From Leifsonia sp. Root227 (lineage in GTDB: Bacteria > Actinomycetota > Actinomycetes > Actinomycetales > Microbacteriaceae), in NCBI RefSeq assembly GCF_001428745.1, contig NZ_LMIO01000002.1, positions 953,533 to 1,017,532 of the forward strand: a stretch of 64,000 bases of DNA. The letters are read 5' to 3'. The position numbers and the translations under genes were made by a program. The notes beneath the pieces are model-generated. The model saw only the letters and a list, made by a program, of their open reading frames with translations. It was not told where the DNA came from and ran no database searches. This document shows positions 16,138 through 24,926 of this stretch, in pieces (positions within the stretch are counted from its first letter, which is position 1; each line of letters starts with the position of its first letter).

Positions 16138-16929
16138 GTGTTCACGAGCTACATCGCCATCGGCGACAGTTTCACAGAGGGCGTCGGAGACGAGCTTCCG
16201 GACGGCCGCACCCGCGGCTGGGCGGACTTCGTCGCGCTCGGCCTCGCGCAGGCCGCCACGGCGAACGGCGACGCCGGCAGCGTCCGTTACGCCAACCTCG
16301 CCATCCGCGGCCGCAAGCTCGGCCCGCTGATCGCCGAACAGCTCCCCCCTGCCGTCGACCAGCGGCCGGAGCTGATCAGCTTGAACGGCGGAGGCAACGA
16401 CATCATGCGCCCGCGGGTGTCGATCGAGGCCGTCGCGCAGCAGCTGGTGGATGCGGCACGCACGGTCACCGACGCCGGCATCCACCTCCTCCTGCTGAGC
16501 GGAGCCAACCCGTCGCTGCACCTGCCGATGGGCTCGCTGATGCGCCGCAGAGGCAACGAGCTGGACGCCGCCGTTCGCGTGCACCTCCCCCTCGACGACG
16601 TCACCTACGTGGACAACTGGGCGGACGAGCGCCTCTGGGACATCCGCTACTGGTCGCAGGACCGCCTGCACCTCAATCCGCTCGGCCACGCGCGCGTCGC
16701 CAGCAACGTGCTCACCGCGTTCGGCGTTCCCGTGCCGGCCGAGTGGGGCGTCGAGGAGGTCGCCGCCGGTCCGGCCAGCGCCACCTCGCGGCGCACCGCT
16801 GACTACTACCGCCGCTACGTGCTGCCGTGGGTCGGCAGACGACTCACCGGGCGTTCCTCCGGCGATGGCCGCACGGCCAAGATCGCCGAGCTCACCGTTG
16901 TCGACCCGACGGCCATGCCGCCGCTCTAG
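16138..16929 (+). CDS. SGNH/GDSL-family hydrolase
   Basis: The 263-residue protein has block I IAIGDSFTEGVGDE with nucleophile S11, the GGGND block with its Asn, and block V DRLHLNPLGHARVA with the catalytic Asp and His. It lacks a signal peptide, so it is probably a cytoplasmic esterase or lipase-like enzyme. SGNH members hydrolyse many ester substrates, including acetylated sugars and thioesters, and this one cannot be assigned further. The GTG start follows a TAACGT box, suggesting a leaderless mRNA. It ends just before a set of 16-base tandem repeats. Confidence 0.93.
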   Translation: MFTSYIAIGDSFTEGVGDELPDGRTRGWADFVALGLAQAATANGDAGSVRYANLAIRGRKLGPLIAEQLPPAVDQRPELISLNGGGNDIMRPRVSIEAVAQQLVDAARTVTDAGIHLLLLSGANPSLHLPMGSLMRRRGNELDAAVRVHLPLDDVTYVDNWADERLWDIRYWSQDRLHLNPLGHARVASNVLTAFGVPVPAEWGVEEVAAGPASATSRRTADYYRRYVLPWVGRRLTGRSSGDGRTAKIAELTVVDPTAMPPL

Positions 16930-16932
16930 TCG

Positions 16933-16980
16933 TTCGGAGCGGCGGCGCTTCGGAGCGGCGGCGCTTCGGAGAGGCGGCGC
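16933..16980. repeat. three tandem 16-base repeats
   Basis: TTCGGAGCGGCGGCGC occurs at 16933-16948 and 16949-16964, then once with a single change at 16965-16980. The array lies between the 3' ends of the converging SGNH hydrolase and phosphoketolase genes. It may be a simple slippage product. Confidence 0.85.
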
Positions 16981-16993
16981 ATCGTCGCCCGCG

Positions 16994-19423
16994 TCAGTCG
17001 TTGTCCCCGCCCGTCGTGTCGAATCTCGTGGTCTTCGTGCCGCCGGCCCAGGCCCACTCCGCGACCTCGGGGATGTCTTCTCCGTGCTCGCGGGTGTACT
17101 CGCGTGCGGCGATCCGCGCATCCTGCATCTCCTGCCGCAGCGCGCCGTTCTTCGCCGCCAGCCCTGGGACCCGGTCGAGCACGTCGATCACCAGGTGGTA
17201 GCGGTCCAGATCGTTCAGCATCACCATGTCGAAGGGCGTCGTGGTGGTGCCCTCCTCCTTGTAGCCGCGCACGTGCAGGTTGTCGTGGCCGGCCCTCCGG
17301 TAGGTCAGGCGGTGGATCAGCCACGGGTAGCCGTGGTAGGCGAAGATCACCGGCTTGTCCGTGGTGAACAGGGCGTCGTACTCGCGGTCGTTCAGCCCGT
17401 GCGGGTGCTCCCCCTCGCTCTGCAGCCGCATCAGGTCGACCACGTTGACAACGCGCACCTTCAGCGACGGGATGCGGTCCCGCAGGATCGAGGCAGCGGC
17501 CAGCACCTCCAGGGTCGGGATGTCGCCCGCGCAGCCGAGGACCACGTCCGGTTCGTCCCCCGCCTCCTCGGTTCCCGCCCAGTCGAAGATGCCGATGCCG
17601 CGCGTGCAGTGCGCGATGGCCTCCTCCATGGTCAGCCAGTTCGGAGCAGGCTGCTTCCCTGCCACCACCACGTTCACGTAGTCGACGGAGCGCAAGCAGT
17701 GGTCGTACGTCGACAGCAGCGTGTTCGCGTCGAACGGCAGGTACACCCGCACCACGTCGGCCTTCTTGTTGACGACGTGGTCGATGAAGCCGGGGTCCTG
17801 GTGCGACGCTCCGTTGTGGTCCTGTCGCCAGACGTGCGAGCTGAGCAGGTAGTTCAGCGAGGCCACCGGCCGCCGCCAGGCGATCTGCCTGGAGGACTTC
17901 AACCACTTGGCGTGCTGGTTGAACATCGAGTCCACGATGTGGATGAACGCCTCGTACGAGTTGATGACGCCGTGCCGACCGGTGAGCAGATAGCCCTCCA
18001 GCCAGCCCTGGCACTGGTGCTCGCTCAGCATCTCCATCACACGGCCGGAGCGCACGAGGTGGTTGTCGGAGTCGATCGGCCAGTACTCGGCGTTCCACTG
18101 CTTCCCGGTCACGTCGTAGACCGCCTGCAACCGGTTGGATGCGGTCTCGTCCGGCCCGAACAGGCGGAAGTCGCGGGGATTGGCCGCCATCACATCCCGG
18201 AACCACTCGCCGAGCACCTTCGTGGCCTCGGCGACGGTCTCGCCGGGCGACGGAACATCCACCGCGTATTCGCGGAAGTCGGGCAGCCGCAGGTCGCGGC
18301 GCAGCAGGCCGCCGTTGGCGACAGGGTTGGCGCTCATCCTCCTGTCGCCCTGCGGCGCGAGCGCTGTCACCAGCTCCACGGGAGCCCCCGACTCGTCGAA
18401 CAGCTCCTCCGGCCGGTACGACGCCATCCAGCTCTCCAGCAGGCGCGTGTGCGCCTCCGTGTCCCTGGCGTCCGCGAGCGGCACCTGGTGCGAGCGCCAG
18501 TTGTTCTCGGCGGGGTGGCCGTCGATCTCCTTCGGGCAGGTCCAGCCCTTCGGGGTGCGGAGGATGAGCATCGGCCAGGCCGGACGCTCGGTCAGCTCGC
18601 CGACGGCCGCCGCCTTCTTGATCCCGGCGATCTGATCGAGGATCGTGTCGAGCGTCTCCGCCATCCGCTCGTGAACCAGGCGCGGGTCCTCTCCGTCGAA
18701 CCCGCCGGAGACGAGGTACGGGGTGTATCCGTAGCCGCGCATGAGCTCGAACAGCTCGCTCTCCGGGATGCGCGCGAGCACGGTCGGGTTGGCGATCTTG
18801 TACCCGTTGAGGTGCAGGATCGGCAGCACGACGCCGTCGTGCACGGGGTCGAGGAACTTGTTCGAGTGCCAGGCCGTTGCAAGCGGCCCTGTCTCAGCCT
18901 CGCCGTCGCCGACCACGGCGGCGACCAGGAGGTCAGGGTTGTCGAAGGCGGCCCCGTAGGCGTGCGAGAGCGCGTAGCCGAGCTCCCCGCCCTCGTGGAT
19001 CGACCCAGGCGTCTCCGGGGCGGCGTGGCTCGGGATGCCGCCGGGGAAGGAGAACTGCCTGAACAGCCTGCGCAGCCCGTCGACGCTCTGGTCGATGGCG
19101 CTGTACGTCTCGCTGTAGGTCCCGTCGAGGTACGCGCTGGCGACGACGCCCGGGCCGCCGTGGCCGGGGCCTGCGACGAAGATCGTGTCCAGGGCGCGCT
19201 CCTGGATCACCCGGTTGAGGTGCGCGTAGATGAAGTTCAGGCCTGGCGTCGTTCCCCAGTGGCCGAGAAGCCGCGGTTTGATGTGGTCGCGCGAGAGCGG
19301 CTCCCGCAGCAGCGGGTTGTCCAGCAGGTAGATCTGCCCGACCGAGAGGTAGTTGGCGGCTCGCCACCACGCATCCAATCGGTCGAGAGTCTCGGGAGTG
19401 AGCGTGGCGGTCGATGATGTCAC
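16994..19423 (-). CDS. xfp: phosphoketolase (xylulose-5-P / fructose-6-P)
   Basis: With GTG 19421-19423 (AAGGA 7 bases upstream) the protein has 809 residues, the usual family length. The thiamine diphosphate enzyme cleaves xylulose 5-phosphate or fructose 6-phosphate with phosphate to give acetyl phosphate. Landmarks include [52 protein letters not shown] and [19 protein letters not shown]. Near the C-terminus are [15 protein letters not shown] residues. Acetate kinase or phosphotransacetylase genes are not adjacent, so the acetyl phosphate would feed enzymes coded elsewhere. A minus-strand TAGGAT upstream is a possible -10. Confidence 0.97.
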   Translation of the reverse strand: MTSSTATLTPETLDRLDAWWRAANYLSVGQIYLLDNPLLREPLSRDHIKPRLLGHWGTTPGLNFIYAHLNRVIQERALDTIFVAGPGHGGPGVVASAYLDGTYSETYSAIDQSVDGLRRLFRQFSFPGGIPSHAAPETPGSIHEGGELGYALSHAYGAAFDNPDLLVAAVVGDGEAETGPLATAWHSNKFLDPVHDGVVLPILHLNGYKIANPTVLARIPESELFELMRGYGYTPYLVSGGFDGEDPRLVHERMAETLDTILDQIAGIKKAAAVGELTERPAWPMLILRTPKGWTCPKEIDGHPAENNWRSHQVPLADARDTEAHTRLLESWMASYRPEELFDESGAPVELVTALAPQGDRRMSANPVANGGLLRRDLRLPDFREYAVDVPSPGETVAEATKVLGEWFRDVMAANPRDFRLFGPDETASNRLQAVYDVTGKQWNAEYWPIDSDNHLVRSGRVMEMLSEHQCQGWLEGYLLTGRHGVINSYEAFIHIVDSMFNQHAKWLKSSRQIAWRRPVASLNYLLSSHVWRQDHNGASHQDPGFIDHVVNKKADVVRVYLPFDANTLLSTYDHCLRSVDYVNVVVAGKQPAPNWLTMEEAIAHCTRGIGIFDWAGTEEAGDEPDVVLGCAGDIPTLEVLAAASILRDRIPSLKVRVVNVVDLMRLQSEGEHPHGLNDREYDALFTTDKPVIFAYHGYPWLIHRLTYRRAGHDNLHVRGYKEEGTTTTPFDMVMLNDLDRYHLVIDVLDRVPGLAAKNGALRQEMQDARIAAREYTREHGEDIPEVAEWAWAGGTKTTRFDTTGGDND

Positions 19424-19478
19424 AGGATTCCTTCCCCTCGTTCGGCATCCTACGTTGGCTCCGCTCCGAACAACAGGC

Positions 19479-20327
19479 ATGGAAACCACCACCGTCGCCA
19501 CCGAGATCGGCGCCGTCACCGTGCGGCGCACCCCGCGGGAGTCGCACACCGCCACGATCCTGCTGCACGGCGCTGCCGGCTCCTGGACCACCTGGCGGGC
19601 GGCCATCGCAGCGGCGGAGTCCGGTGGATCGGTCGCCGACCTCGTCGTACCCGATCTGCCTGGCTGGGGCGACTCCCCCGTCGCCGACCTGACCAGGCTC
19701 GACGCCGGCAGCATCGCGGATGCGGTCGCCGAGGTCGCCCGCGCCCTCGGCTACACCAGGTGGCGCCTGGTCGGGCACTCGCTCGGCGGTTTCATCGCCC
19801 TGGAGCTCGCCGTGCGCGAGCCGGTGGCGACGGAGTCCGTCGTGCTGGTCTCCGCCACGACCTTCGGCGGACGGGGCGACCGGCTCGGTCCGCTGGGGCG
19901 GCTGCTGCACTACGCGCCGCTGATGCTCCTGACGGCCGGGATCAGGATGCTCACGGCACTCGGCCCCCTCGCCGCCCGTTTCGTGCGCGCCATCGACCGG
20001 GCCGGACTGCTCACCGTGCTCGCTGCCCCGCTGTTCACGGTTGTCGACCGGCAGGCGGTGCACGAGCTCGCGCACGACCTCCGGCCTGGCGCGCTCCTGC
20101 GGGCGATGCAGTGCGCGGCCACGTACCCTGCTGCAGAGCGCTGGGCGCGCATCCACTGCCCGGTGTTCGCGCTGCACGGGGACAGGGACGTCTTCGTCGC
20201 GCGCGACGACGATGCCAGGCTGGCGGCGATCATCCCGGATTTCCGCGCCGTCGTCGTGCCGGCGACAGGGCACTTCGGCCACGTCGAGCACCCGACGATC
20301 CTCGCCGGGGCGCTGCACGCGCGATAA
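19479..20327 (+). CDS. alpha/beta hydrolase
   Basis: The 282-residue protein starts [11 protein letters not shown], chosen because longer starts run into the divergent phosphoketolase gene. The oxyanion region is LLHGAAGSW, the nucleophile elbow GHSLGG has S101, an acid residue lies in HGDRDVFV, and the catalytic His is in GHFGHVEHP. No signal peptide is present. The fold covers esterases, lipases and C-C hydrolases, and nothing nearby fixes the substrate. The GNAT gene follows after 10 bases. Confidence 0.9.
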   Translation: METTTVATEIGAVTVRRTPRESHTATILLHGAAGSWTTWRAAIAAAESGGSVADLVVPDLPGWGDSPVADLTRLDAGSIADAVAEVARALGYTRWRLVGHSLGGFIALELAVREPVATESVVLVSATTFGGRGDRLGPLGRLLHYAPLMLLTAGIRMLTALGPLAARFVRAIDRAGLLTVLAAPLFTVVDRQAVHELAHDLRPGALLRAMQCAATYPAAERWARIHCPVFALHGDRDVFVARDDDARLAAIIPDFRAVVVPATGHFGHVEHPTILAGALHAR

Positions 20328-20330
20328 CCT
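20325..20330 (+). promoter_or_regulatory. -10 box (TAACCT) for GNAT gene
   Basis: TAACCT overlaps the stop codon of the hydrolase gene and lies 7 bases before the ATG at 20338. A leaderless transcript is possible in addition to read-through. Confidence 0.35.
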
Positions 20331-20337
20331 GGCGGGC

Positions 20338-20919
20338 ATGGCAGAGCAGACCATCAGCGTCGAGTCGGTCGGCACGGAAACGTGGGACGAGCTTCGCACG
20401 GTGTTCGGGGAGCGCGGGGACGCCTCCGGATGCTGGTGCCAGTGGTTCAAGGTGACGGGGGCGCAGTTCCACGAGCTGCCGCGGGAGCGCAAGGCCGAGC
20501 TGCTGCACACGAGCGTCGAGGGCGGGTCTCCCGGGGTGATCGCGCGGCTCGGCGGCGAGCCCGTCGGCTGGGCGGCGGTCGAGCCGTTCAGCGCGTACCC
20601 GGCGCTCCGGCGCTCGCCGATCACCAAGCGGCAGCCCGGTGACCCCGAGGACCCGTGGGCGGTCACCTGCTTCGTGGTGCGCATCGACCACCGCAACCGC
20701 GGCATCGCCCGCGCGCTGCTCGCGGGTGCCGTCGACCATGCCGCCGAACGCGGCGCCGAGGTCGTGGAGGGGTACCCGGTCGACCCGGGTGTTCGCCCGT
20801 CGCTCAGCGCGGCCGAGCGCTACCACGGCACCGTCTCCCTCTTCGCCTCTCGCGGCTTCGAGGTGGTGCGACGGCCATCGGCCACGCGAGCCGTCATGCG
20901 ACTTCTCGTGGGCTCCTGA
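20338..20919 (+). CDS. GNAT-family N-acetyltransferase
   Basis: The 193-residue protein has the GNAT acetyl-CoA site in VTCFVVRIDHRNRGIARALLAGAVDHAAERGAEVVEGYPVD, with R/Q-x-x-G-x-A of motif A as RNRGIA. The N-terminal part carries CWCQWFKVTG, an aromatic and Cys-containing stretch seen in a GNAT subgroup of unknown substrate. The C-terminus SLFASRGFEVVRRPSATRAVMR is the usual end strand. It lies between the hydrolase and a DMT transporter. The acceptor amine is unknown. Confidence 0.9.
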   Translation: MAEQTISVESVGTETWDELRTVFGERGDASGCWCQWFKVTGAQFHELPRERKAELLHTSVEGGSPGVIARLGGEPVGWAAVEPFSAYPALRRSPITKRQPGDPEDPWAVTCFVVRIDHRNRGIARALLAGAVDHAAERGAEVVEGYPVDPGVRPSLSAAERYHGTVSLFASRGFEVVRRPSATRAVMRLLVGS

Positions 20920-20924
20920 CCCCA

Positions 20925-20930
20925 TAAGCT
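20925..20930 (+). promoter_or_regulatory. -10 box (TAAGCT) for EamA transporter gene
   Basis: TAAGCT lies 6 bases before GTG 20937 and just after the stop of the GNAT gene. No Shine-Dalgarno is present, so a leaderless transcript is likely. Confidence 0.45.
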
Positions 20931-20936
20931 CGTCTG

Positions 20937-21821
20937 GTGAGCTCGAAACGCGACCGCCTGATCGGCGCAGGAACCCAGGTCGCCACCGAGGTCAGCATCA
21001 ACTTCGGCTCGTCGGTCGCCGGGCTGCTCATCCCGATCGTCGGATCGGTGGTCGTCGTGGCGGTGCGACAGATCATCACCGCCATCGCCGTGCTGCCGTT
21101 CTACCGGCCGAAGCGCGCTGAACTCACCTGGCGCAGGCTTTGGCCGGCCATCGCGCTCGGCGTCGTGCTAGCCACGATGAACCTCAGCTTCTACGAGGCG
21201 GTCGGCCGGCTCGGGCTCGGCATCGCGGCGACCATCGAGTTCCTCGGCCCGTTCGCTCTCGCCCTCGCAGGCTCCCGCAGGGTCGTGGATGTGATCTGCG
21301 CCCTGTTCGCCGCCGGCGGCGTCGTGCTGCTCACCGGCACAGAGGGCGCCATCGACCCGATCGGCGTGCTGCTCGCGCTCGCGGCGGCGGCCAGCTGGGC
21401 GGCGTACATCCTGCTCACGCGCCGGGTCGCCACCCGCCTGCCCGGACTCGAAGGACTGAGCGTCGCGAGCGTCGTCGCCACGATCATCCTGCTCCCGATC
21501 GCGCTCGTCGTCGTCGACTACAGCCGTCTGAACTGGCCGGTGATCGGGATGCTCGTCGCCGCCGGCGTGCTGTCGTCCGCCATCCCGTACAGCCTCGACA
21601 CGTTCATCCTGCGCAGGATCACCCCGCGGCTGTACGCGATCATCACCAGCCTCGGGCCGGCGATCGCGACCCTGTTCGGCGTGCTGGTGCTGCACGAGCG
21701 GTTCAGCGGCGTTCAGCTGCTCGGCATCGCGGTGGTGTGCTTCGCCGCGGGCGTCACGATCGCCACGCAGCGCGACCAGCAGAAGTCCGACCTGGAGTCG
21801 ACCGCCGAGGCGATCCCCTAG
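20937..21821 (+). CDS. EamA/DMT-family transporter
   Basis: The 294-residue protein has about ten membrane segments arranged as two EamA repeats. The end of the second includes ITSLGPAIATLFGVLVLHERFSGVQLLGIAVVCFAAGV, with the Pro and the LHERFS motif typical of RhtA/YddG-like exporters. Such proteins export amino acids or related metabolites by drug/metabolite exchange across the plasma membrane. The cargo is not predictable. A short basic N-terminus (SSKRDR) precedes the first segment. It ends 19 bases from the converging ABC permease gene. Confidence 0.92.
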   Translation: MSSKRDRLIGAGTQVATEVSINFGSSVAGLLIPIVGSVVVVAVRQIITAIAVLPFYRPKRAELTWRRLWPAIALGVVLATMNLSFYEAVGRLGLGIAATIEFLGPFALALAGSRRVVDVICALFAAGGVVLLTGTEGAIDPIGVLLALAAAASWAAYILLTRRVATRLPGLEGLSVASVVATIILLPIALVVVDYSRLNWPVIGMLVAAGVLSSAIPYSLDTFILRRITPRLYAIITSLGPAIATLFGVLVLHERFSGVQLLGIAVVCFAAGVTIATQRDQQKSDLESTAEAIP

Positions 21822-21840
21822 CCGGGCCGGCCGGCCGTGC

Positions 21841-22734
21841 TCAGGACAGGATGTCCTTCGTGGTGAAGCGTCCGATCGCCAGCGCCCCGAACACCGCCAC
21901 GTAGCCGAGCTGCAGCAGCGCGTTGCTGCCGAACGAGTCCCACGACACCGGGTCGCGCAGGAAGTCGGCGAACCCGAACCAGTAGTGGCTGAACAGCCAG
22001 GGGTGCAGGCCGTCCAACTGCGGGAGCTGGTCGAGCACCTGCGAGACCACCGAGAGCACGATCGTCGCCGCCATCGCGCCGACAGGCACGTCGGTGAGCG
22101 TCGAGAAGAACAGGCCGATCGCGCACAACCCGAGCAGCGAGACGACGACGTACGCGCCGATCAGCAGCAGCCGCAGGAACGCGTCCCAGGCTCCCACCTG
22201 GCTGCCGGAGAGCAGCGTCACCGGACCGACGGGGAACAGGATCGCGCCGATCGCCGACCCAGCGGCGATCACCACGGCCGTGCCCGCGATGCAGAACGCG
22301 GCGGAGCCTGCGTACTTGACCGCCAGCAACCGCAGCCGCCCCGCTGGAGCGATCACCAGGTAGCGCAGCGTGCCGTGGCTCGCCTCGCCCGCGATGGTGT
22401 CCCCGGCCACCACCCCGACGGTGAGCGGCAGGAACAGCGGCACGCACACCACGAGCGCCGTGAAGCCGACGAACAGCCCGTTGGCTGTGATCTGGTCGAG
22501 GAACGCCGGACCGCGCCCGGCGCGTGACCCTCCGGTGATGCGCACGGCGACGGCGATCAGGATGGGGATGGCCGCCAGCGCTGCAAGCATCGCCCAGGTG
22601 CGCCAGCGGCGGAACAGCACGGCCAGCTCCGACCAGAGCAGCGACCACCCAGCCGATGGGTGCGGCAGCTTCGCCGTCGGCACGGGATGCGCCGGCGCGG
22701 CCACCCCGTCCGCCTCCGTCTCACTGCTCGACAT
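21841..22734 (-). CDS. ABC-2 type permease subunit
   Basis: The 297-residue membrane protein starts MSSSETEADGVAAPAHPVPT, a soluble tail of about 35 residues. Six hydrophobic segments follow, beginning AMLAALAAIPILIAVAV. The ABC-2 feature is GVVAGDTIAGEASHGTLRYLVIAPAGRLRLL, with the EASHGTL motif common in permeases paired with DrrA/Bcr-type ATPases. Its start lies 14 bases inside the end of the ATPase gene, a sign of coupling. It is the last gene of the LolA-like/ATPase/permease operon. The exported molecule is unknown. Confidence 0.9.
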   Translation of the reverse strand: MSSSETEADGVAAPAHPVPTAKLPHPSAGWSLLWSELAVLFRRWRTWAMLAALAAIPILIAVAVRITGGSRAGRGPAFLDQITANGLFVGFTALVVCVPLFLPLTVGVVAGDTIAGEASHGTLRYLVIAPAGRLRLLAVKYAGSAAFCIAGTAVVIAAGSAIGAILFPVGPVTLLSGSQVGAWDAFLRLLLIGAYVVVSLLGLCAIGLFFSTLTDVPVGAMAATIVLSVVSQVLDQLPQLDGLHPWLFSHYWFGFADFLRDPVSWDSFGSNALLQLGYVAVFGALAIGRFTTKDILS

Positions 22735-23665
22735 CGAAGCCCTCCCCGGTGAGCTCCACGAACCGCTCCTCCAGCGTCGACCCGTGCACCCCGAAGCCAC
22801 GCACCCGGACTCCGGCGGCGACGAGGGCCGCCACGATGGTCTCCGCGGCCGGCGCCGGTTCGGGCAGGGGCGCATCCAGCACCCCGTCCGTCGCTGTCGC
22901 AGGGGCGATGCCGAGGTGGGTGAGGACGGTCGCCGCCTCCCGCGCATCCGGTGTCTCGACGCGGACCCTCGGCCCTGTCGCTCCGCGAAGCGCGTCGAGC
23001 GAGCCCTGCGCCACGAGCCGCCCCGTCCGCATGATCGCGGCGTGCGTGCAGACCTGCTCGATCTCCGCCAGCAGGTGGCTGGACACGAACACCGTCCTGC
23101 CCTCGTCGGCCAGCGAACGGACCAGAGAGCGCACCTCCCGCGTGCCCTGCGGGTCGAGGCCGTTCGTCGGTTCGTCGAGCACGAGCAGGTCACGGTCGGT
23201 GAGCAGAGCGCCCGCGATCCCGAGACGCTGCTTCATGCCGAGCGAGTACGCGCGCACGTTCTTGCCTGCCGCGTGGGTGAGGCCCACCCGCTCCAGCGCG
23301 ACAGCGACCCGCTCGCGGCGGGTCGCGGACGGCGCGTAGCGGTCGGCGGAGTCGCGGCGGACGAGGTTCGCGAAGCCGGACAGGTACGGTGCGAACGCCG
23401 GGCCCTCGACGAGCGCACCGACGCGCGGGAGCACGGTGGCTCCCCGGTCGGGCATCGGCTGCCCGAACAGGCGGATCTCCCCCGCCGACGCGGAGACGAG
23501 CCCAAGGAGCATCCGGATGGTCGTGGTCTTCCCAGACCCGTTCGGCCCGAGGAAGCCGAACACCGACCCGCGCGGCACGCTCAGGTCGATGCCGTCGACC
23601 ACGGCACGGGAGCCGAAGCGTTTGGTGAGGCCGCTCGTCGTGATGGCGGCGGCTGCGTCCGTCAC
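22721..23665 (-). CDS. ABC transporter ATP-binding protein
   Basis: The 314-residue ATPase starts at GTG 23663-23665 (TDAAAAITTSGLTKRFG). It has Walker A GPNGSGKTT, signature YSLGMKQRLGIAGAL, Walker B LLVLDEPTNGLD and the H-loop VFVSSHLL. A roughly 90-residue C-terminal part ends RGFGVHGSTLEERFVELTG, as in CcmA/DrrA-type ATPases. The start overlaps the LolA-like gene by 4 bases (GTGA), and the end overlaps the permease gene by 14 bases. It should drive the permease coded next. Confidence 0.95.
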   Translation of the reverse strand: MTDAAAAITTSGLTKRFGSRAVVDGIDLSVPRGSVFGFLGPNGSGKTTTIRMLLGLVSASAGEIRLFGQPMPDRGATVLPRVGALVEGPAFAPYLSGFANLVRRDSADRYAPSATRRERVAVALERVGLTHAAGKNVRAYSLGMKQRLGIAGALLTDRDLLVLDEPTNGLDPQGTREVRSLVRSLADEGRTVFVSSHLLAEIEQVCTHAAIMRTGRLVAQGSLDALRGATGPRVRVETPDAREAATVLTHLGIAPATATDGVLDAPLPEPAPAAETIVAALVAAGVRVRGFGVHGSTLEERFVELTGEGFDVEQ

Positions 23666-24765
23666 CGAGCGGCGGCCTGCAGGGCGGACACCGGGACGGC
23701 TCCGGCGAAGACGCGCCCGTCGTCGGTCACCAGCACCGACACCAGCGAGGTGCTGAAGGCGCGGCCGCCGTCGACGGCGGTGGTGAGCTGCCCGAACAGC
23801 GGAGAGGAGGTGAGGTCGGCCGGCACCGAGCCGGCAGGCACACTCACGATGGCGTCCCAGCCGCTGCCGGTGACGGTCGGCTTCTGGTGCGTCCCAGCCT
23901 GTGCCTTCTTCTCGCCGAGCCCGGACGGCGACTGCTCGGTGACCGTCGCGCCCTTCGGCGGGGTGAACGCGAACACGCTCGCGGACGGCGTCGCCGTGCT
24001 GAACTCGCTGAAACCGACCTCGAAGGCCGGAGTGCTCTGGCCGCGCGCATCCACCTGCACCCGCAGCGGGATGCCCGTGGTGCCGTCGACGGCGATCGAC
24101 ACGGACCCGACGAGGGTCGCGTCGGTCTTCGGAGTGAGGACCAGGTCGTATGCGTCGCGTCCCGCGACCTTCACCGGGTCGCCGAGCGTGACCGAGGTGC
24201 TGGGGTCGACAGCGGTCAGGAACCGCTGCGCGAGCTGGGATGGCGTGGTGGCGGCACCGGTGGTCGCATCCGGGTCGGGCTGCTTGTTGTCCGGGGTCTT
24301 CACATTGTCCGGGGACTTCACGAGCGACCGGTCCGGCAGCGTCACGTGCGTGACCTTCGTACCGGTCGAGGTGTAGAGCCAGACGTCGGAGCCGTTGCGG
24401 ATCACGTCGCGCTCGGCGAGCTGGTCGAGCACCTGCAGGCGCTGCTTGGACGGCCCGTCGACGTAGACCTTCGCCGTGTGGTCGCCGGTCAGCAGTTCGA
24501 TGACGCTCGCGGCGTCGCCTGAGCCCGAACCGGACCCGGCGCCTGGTCCTGTCGACGGGATCGACGGCAGACCGAGGTCGGAACTCTGCTCGACCGTGCC
24601 GGAGAACGCCTTCACGTCGCTCGACGCGACGAGCCGCAGCACATCGTCTGGCGTCTTCGACGGAAGGTCTGCCGCGCCGGCCGCGAGCGGCGCGACGATC
24701 ACGCCCGCCGCGATCGCGACGGGCACAACGGCAGCGGGGAGCCAGCGAACCCAACGGCGTTTCAT
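23662..24765 (-). CDS. exported LolA/DUF2092-like protein of an ABC operon
   Basis: The 367-residue protein starts MKRRWVRWLPAAVVPVAIAAG, a signal peptide with no lipobox Cys. The mature part begins DLPSKTPDDVLRLVASSDVKAFSGTVEQSSDLGLP, which resembles the opening of LolA/RseB-like half-barrel domains. The strands KVYVDGPSKQRLQVLDQLAERDVIRNGSDVWLYTSTGTKVTHV fit that fold too. A Gly/Ser-rich loop (GPGAGSGSGSG) and an Asp/Pro-rich loop interrupt it. A C-terminal portion of about 90 residues follows. In this monoderm it may bind a lipid or lipoprotein and work with the ABC exporter coupled to it. The family call is moderate. Confidence 0.8.
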   Translation of the reverse strand: MKRRWVRWLPAAVVPVAIAAGVIVAPLAAGAADLPSKTPDDVLRLVASSDVKAFSGTVEQSSDLGLPSIPSTGPGAGSGSGSGDAASVIELLTGDHTAKVYVDGPSKQRLQVLDQLAERDVIRNGSDVWLYTSTGTKVTHVTLPDRSLVKSPDNVKTPDNKQPDPDATTGAATTPSQLAQRFLTAVDPSTSVTLGDPVKVAGRDAYDLVLTPKTDATLVGSVSIAVDGTTGIPLRVQVDARGQSTPAFEVGFSEFSTATPSASVFAFTPPKGATVTEQSPSGLGEKKAQAGTHQKPTVTGSGWDAIVSVPAGSVPADLTSSPLFGQLTTAVDGGRAFSTSLVSVLVTDDGRVFAGAVPVSALQAAAR

Positions 24766-24772
24766 GACTTCG

Positions 24773-24778
24773 AGACTA
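24773..24778 (-). promoter_or_regulatory. -10 box (TAGTCT) for LolA-like/ABC operon
   Basis: Minus-strand TAGTCT lies 7 bases before the ATG of the LolA-like gene. No Shine-Dalgarno is visible, so the operon's first gene probably has a leaderless start. Confidence 0.45.
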
Positions 24779-24880
24779 CGCCTGTGGCGGGGCCGCGAAC
24801 CCTCCTGGATGCTGCGAACTCCGTGGGAACCGCCCGCCGCATCCCGGCGACAACGAACGGAGACAGCGAGCGGATACGAC

Positions 24881-24911
24881 GAACGGCCCCCGCACAGAGC
24901 GGGGGCCGTTC
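24881..24911 (-). terminator. hairpin terminator after pyk
   Basis: A perfect 13-bp stem (24881-24893 with 24899-24911) has a 5-base loop and lies 16 bases after the pyk stop codon. It separates pyk from the LolA-like/ABC operon downstream on the same strand. No T run follows. Confidence 0.85.
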
Positions 24912-24926
24912 GCACATCCGGTCGTC

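Noticed and set aside
16865..19417. Plus-strand frame of 850 codons opposite phosphoketolase
   Set aside because: Mirror of the xfp codons, with no recognisable domain or ribosome binding site.
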